From Kiritimatiellia bacterium (GTDB taxonomy: Bacteria > Verrucomicrobiota > Kiritimatiellia > RFP12 > UBA1067), in contig JAFVCR010000160.1 in NCBI GenBank assembly GCA_017479035.1, positions 1 through 16,183 of the forward strand: a stretch of 16,183 nt of DNA. Reading direction: 5' to 3'. How positions within the stretch are numbered: the stretch's first letter is position 1; the number at the start of each line of letters is the position of its first letter. A model generated the notes under the pieces. That model did no database searches. It worked only from the letters and a program-made list of their open reading frames with translations, and was not told where the DNA came from. Positions 13,973 to 16,183 of the stretch are shown piece by piece. The position numbers and the translations under genes were made by a program.

Positions 13973-15843
13973 AAAATCTCTCCTTCGAGTGTGTTCTTTT
14001 CGAGCGTTGCAAGCACGGGCTTTCCCTGCGCGAAAATCCTTTTCCCCGCAAGCAGCGTGGCAGGCCAATTGCGCAGAAACGCATCCACTGCCGACGAACT
14101 TGCAAAATGCACCGCATCGAAAACAGGTGTTATATTATATGATATGGGAGTGTTCGTGTAAATGATTTTTTCGTCCACCGCCGCGCCGCGCATGCGCATG
14201 GCATCTGTGATTGTCTTCGTGGACTTGTCGCTAGCTATACGCAGGATGCGCATACCCGCGAGATTCGCCGGCAGCGATGCTACGAGCCCTTCGCTCGAGG
14301 CCTCCTCCGGCACGATGTCTGCATATATGCCGCGTGATGCAAGCGCGCGCGCGGTTCCGCGTCCGCACGTCCACACCAGCGGCAAAGTCCGCACATCGCC
14401 ACTCCATGCCTCGAAGAAACACCTTGCCGCAGCAGGGCTTGCAAACACTATCGCATCGTAGCCGCGCACATCTATGGCGCATTTCACGGTCTGCAATTTC
14501 ACAAGCGGCATCGCCACGGCCGTCCCGCCATAGTCTTCCACTTTCAAGCGCACGCTTTCTTGCACGTCTTCGCTTGCAGTGACAAGAACGCGCATACCCC
14601 GCAGCAATCCGTTTTTCGCCCATCTGTGTTTTTCGCACGGCCCGGTGAAACGCACACCAGGCCTGTCGTCTGCGGCACTGCGCCGTTTGATTTCTTCGCG
14701 CAACCCGCCGGCATCAAGCACCACGGTGCCGCCGTCGCCACCGGCATCCATGTATGCCACTTCGTTTATAGCATTTGCAGACGAACGCGGCGTTGACACT
14801 TTGAACCCTGCCGCCTCGCCCCGCCTTGTCAACAGCATCCCCGTAGCGGCTGCAGCCGTGGAATGCGCACCCACGCCAGGACGCACTGCAAACGGCAGAC
14901 GCAACTCCTCCAGCGCATCCGTTTCTTCCGCAAGCCTTCCGTAGACCGTGGCATCCCCGCCCTTTAGCCTTGCCACGCGCTTGCCCTTGCGTGCTTCGTC
15001 GCAAATCATCTGCGTTATCTCGCTTTGCGCATGCGAATGCCTGCCGCAGCGTTTGCCCGCATATATCCATTTGCCGTTTTGCGCGCCGTTCTGCTGCGGG
15101 GCAAGCGCGTCCGCAATCACCGTGTCCGCCTCTTCAATATCCCTTGCTCCGCGCACAGTGATGTTCCCCGCATCGCCCGTTCCGCCGGAAACGAAACGCA
15201 CGGCTTTGACGAATCTCCAGCGCAATTCCTCGAAGAATCCGTTGCCTTTTTTCCACACCAAAGCAAGGATTCCCTGGCCTTCCGGCGGCGGCAATTCCTC
15301 CAGCGGTATCGGCTCCACATGGAAGCGCGCCATATCTGCACCGAGCCTGTTCAGCCCCGCCAGAGCCATCACGATTGCATCGAATTTGCCAGCCGCCAAC
15401 TGTTCCAGCCGTGCATCTATCGCGCCGCGCACGGGTTTGGCAAGCGCGCCAGGGAATTTCTTTTCCATCCAAGCCGCGCGCCGTGCGGAACTCGTGCCAA
15501 TCGTTTTCGGTGCGGAGTGCGCATTGCAAAGCCGCACCAGTGCATCGCGGGGATCTTCCCTCCAGGGCAGCCATACCCAATCGAGATCATCCGGGAGCGG
15601 ATAGGCAAGGTCCTTGGCGGAATGTATCGCGCAGTCGATTTCGCCAGAGCGGATTGCATCGTCAAGGTCTTTGGTGAAGAAATCCGCCGCAGCCTGTTCG
15701 ATCGGCGTTTCGAGGTCGCGGTCTCCGGGCGACGAGAATACGCGCACGGTATGTTCAAATGCAACGCTTTCGCGGAGTTTCTCCAATGCGAACATGGTCT
15801 GCGCAATCGATAATTTCGAACCTCTCGTGCCTACTGCAATCAT
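13969..15843 (-). CDS. hemCD: Tetrapyrrole fusion enzyme: HemC-like, SUMT/CobA-like and HemD-like domains
   Basis: A 624-residue cytoplasmic protein joining three consecutive steps from porphobilinogen toward precorrin-2/siroheme and heme. Residues 1-~210 are hydroxymethylbilane synthase domains 1-2: GTRGSKLSIAQT, SPGDRDLETP, FFTKDLDDAI, HSAKDLA with catalytic-type Asp78, IGTSSARR, RGAIDARLEQLAAGKFDAIV, and PPPEGQGILALV. The usual ~90-residue third domain, which carries the dipyrromethane-cofactor cysteine, is missing. Residues ~213-410 resemble uroporphyrinogen III methyltransferase: VSGGTGDAGNITV, AGKRCGRHSHAQSEI, RLKGGDATVYGR (292-303), RPGVGAHSTAAA, with a shortened second half. Residues ~415-624 are uroporphyrinogen III synthase-like (GMRVLVTASEDVQESVRLKVEDYGG; YDAIVFASPAAARCFF). 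The ATG at 15843 fits the HemC start and lies 6 bases after a -10 box, so no ribosome site exists. Confidence 0.9.
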   Translation of the reverse strand: MIAVGTRGSKLSIAQTMFALEKLRESVAFEHTVRVFSSPGDRDLETPIEQAAADFFTKDLDDAIRSGEIDCAIHSAKDLAYPLPDDLDWVWLPWREDPRDALVRLCNAHSAPKTIGTSSARRAAWMEKKFPGALAKPVRGAIDARLEQLAAGKFDAIVMALAGLNRLGADMARFHVEPIPLEELPPPEGQGILALVWKKGNGFFEELRWRFVKAVRFVSGGTGDAGNITVRGARDIEEADTVIADALAPQQNGAQNGKWIYAGKRCGRHSHAQSEITQMICDEARKGKRVARLKGGDATVYGRLAEETDALEELRLPFAVRPGVGAHSTAAAATGMLLTRRGEAAGFKVSTPRSSANAINEVAYMDAGGDGGTVVLDAGGLREEIKRRSAADDRPGVRFTGPCEKHRWAKNGLLRGMRVLVTASEDVQESVRLKVEDYGGTAVAMPLVKLQTVKCAIDVRGYDAIVFASPAAARCFFEAWSGDVRTLPLVWTCGRGTARALASRGIYADIVPEEASSEGLVASLPANLAGMRILRIASDKSTKTITDAMRMRGAAVDEKIIYTNTPISYNITPVFDAVHFASSSAVDAFLRNWPATLLAGKRIFAQGKPVLATLEKNTLEGEIL

Positions 15844-15849
15844 ATTGCG

Positions 15850-15878
15850 ATTATACCATATCGCATCGCCGCCCGCAA
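15850..15878 (-). promoter_or_regulatory. Promoter for the hem-lgt operon (leaderless)
   Basis: On the minus strand, TTGCGG (15878-15873), a 17-base spacer and a perfect TATAAT (15855-15850). Only CGCAAT separates the -10 box from the ATG at 15843-15841. The transcript should therefore begin at or within a base or two of the A of the ATG, giving a leaderless mRNA. Confidence 0.72.
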
Positions 15879-15893
15879 GAAACTATTTCCATT

Positions 15894-15917
15894 CACCCTT
15901 ATCCCGGATTTTTGGAT
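15894..15917 (+). repeat. 24-bp dispersed repeat, copy 2
   Basis: Exact reverse complement of 145-168. It lies 51 bases upstream of the hem operon ATG, beyond the -35 box. The two copies are about 15.7 kb apart in inverted orientation. Confidence 0.75.
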
Positions 15918-15975
15918 TACCCGAAATAGTTTGCAATGTGCAGTTTGCAGTTTGCAGTTGTCGCGCCGCGTCCAT

Positions 15976-16031
15976 AACTGCACACGGCAAACTTCTTTGA
16001 CTGGAAAGGATACTATGCGCCAGAATAACCC
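15976..16031 (+). repeat. 56-bp direct repeat, copy A
   Basis: Matches 16128-16183 at 51 of 56 positions by eye, with no gaps. Both begin AACTGCACACGGCAAA and end CGCCAGAATAACCC, and the central substitutions are scattered. The 96 bases between the copies contain the palindrome and CTCTGC tandem. Confidence 0.85.
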
Positions 16032-16043
16032 TCCGTAAACCAT

Positions 16044-16068
16044 CCGCGGGCGAGACGCCCGCGTCCCC
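16044..16068. repeat. GC-rich palindrome
   Basis: CGCGGGCG (16045-16052), loop AGA, CGCCCGCG (16056-16063): a perfect 8-bp stem with a 3-base loop, flanked by TCCCC. It lacks a T-tract, so it is not a standard terminator. Similar GC-rich REP-like palindromes are common in intergenic DNA of some environmental bacteria. Confidence 0.7.
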
Positions 16069-16089
16069 ACAGTACACACTCTCTCGAAT

Positions 16090-16113
16090 CTCTGCATCTC
16101 TGCGCCTCTGCGT
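16090..16113 (+). repeat. Three tandem 8-bp CTCTGCNN units
   Basis: CTCTGCAT, CTCTGCGC and CTCTGCGT follow each other without gaps. In the opposite strand this gives a repetitive translation resembling QRRRDAE, a known trap for gene prediction in intergenic repeats. No function is assigned. Confidence 0.7.
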
Positions 16114-16127
16114 TGATTGCATTTTCA

Positions 16128-16183
16128 AACTGCACACGGCAAAATTCTTTGACTGGGAAGAATCCTATTCGCCAGAATAACCC
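16128..16183 (+). repeat. 56-bp direct repeat, copy B (reaches window edge)
   Basis: Second copy of the repeat at 15976-16031, differing at about five positions. It reaches the last base of the window, so the true unit may be longer and further copies may follow. Confidence 0.85.

Larger units (their letters stand above)
15844..16183. other. Repeat-filled non-coding region upstream of the hem operon
   Basis: Apart from the promoter at its left end, these 340 bases hold no credible gene. Short open frames here read through repeats. Contents: the 24-bp repeat copy 2, a TTTGCAG tandem run (15944-15957, with a partial copy on each side), two copies of a 56-bp repeat, a GC-rich palindrome, and a tandem of 8-bp CTCTGCNN units. 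The window ends inside or at the end of the second 56-bp copy. Confidence 0.8.

Noticed and set aside
13139..14161. A 340-codon plus-strand frame across lgt, the small gene and the hem fusion end
   Set aside because: It runs antisense to three genes with clear motifs and lacks any domain of its own.
15883..16137. 84- and 85-codon minus-strand frames upstream of the hem operon
   Set aside because: They read through direct repeats, a palindrome and tandem 8-mers; the translations match the type of false gene made by intergenic repeats.

Overview
The window is a GC-rich bacterial chromosome segment with 13 protein genes and no RNA gene I can recognise. The mix suggests a member of the PVC superphylum, perhaps a gut or sediment Kiritimatiellota, Lentisphaerota or Verrucomicrobiota lineage. 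The signs are a reduced type II secretion pseudopilin cluster, unusual multidomain fusions, and intergenic spaces carrying dispersed palindromic or tandem repeats. This placement is inference; no marker here fixes the taxon.

Layout. (1) Bases 184-3393, minus strand: panB (pantothenate synthesis) followed 3 bases later by a sugar-type ABC transporter protein in which the solute-binding protein and a permease are one polypeptide. (2) Bases 3521-7036, plus strand: serA-type 3-phosphoglycerate dehydrogenase, then gspF, gspG and gspH-like genes. panB and serA diverge from a compact region with two back-to-back promoters. (3) Bases 7037-7438: a non-coding gap between convergent genes. It holds a terminator-like hairpin and a striking array of seven phased dyads, mirror-symmetric about its centre. 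(4) Bases 7439-8326, minus strand: a lone OppD/DppD-type ABC ATPase. (5) Bases 8605-11561, plus strand: rplM-rpsI behind a strong promoter and a structured leader, then a DEAD-box RNA helicase, ending at a bidirectional terminator. (6) Bases 11616-15843, minus strand: a tightly coupled operon read as hemC/SUMT/hemD fusion, small exported protein, lgt, and a Sua5/YrdC-histidine phosphatase fusion. Two junctions are ATGA overlaps. Its promoter lies so close to the first ATG that the mRNA is probably leaderless. (7) Bases 15844-16183: repeat-filled non-coding DNA.

How the genes fit together. Region 6 combines tetrapyrrole synthesis (three consecutive reactions apparently on one chain), lipoprotein maturation and tRNA t6A modification. 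Region 5 is ribosome and RNA metabolism. Region 2 makes serine and parts of a pseudopilus assembly system whose secretin and ATPase are not here. Five promoter candidates share a TTGNNN-17-TATAAT-like layout.

The most unusual items are the mirror-symmetric phased dyad array at 7167-7320, the three-enzyme tetrapyrrole fusion whose HemC part lacks the cofactor-bearing third domain, the Sua5-phosphatase fusion, and the binding-protein/permease fusion.
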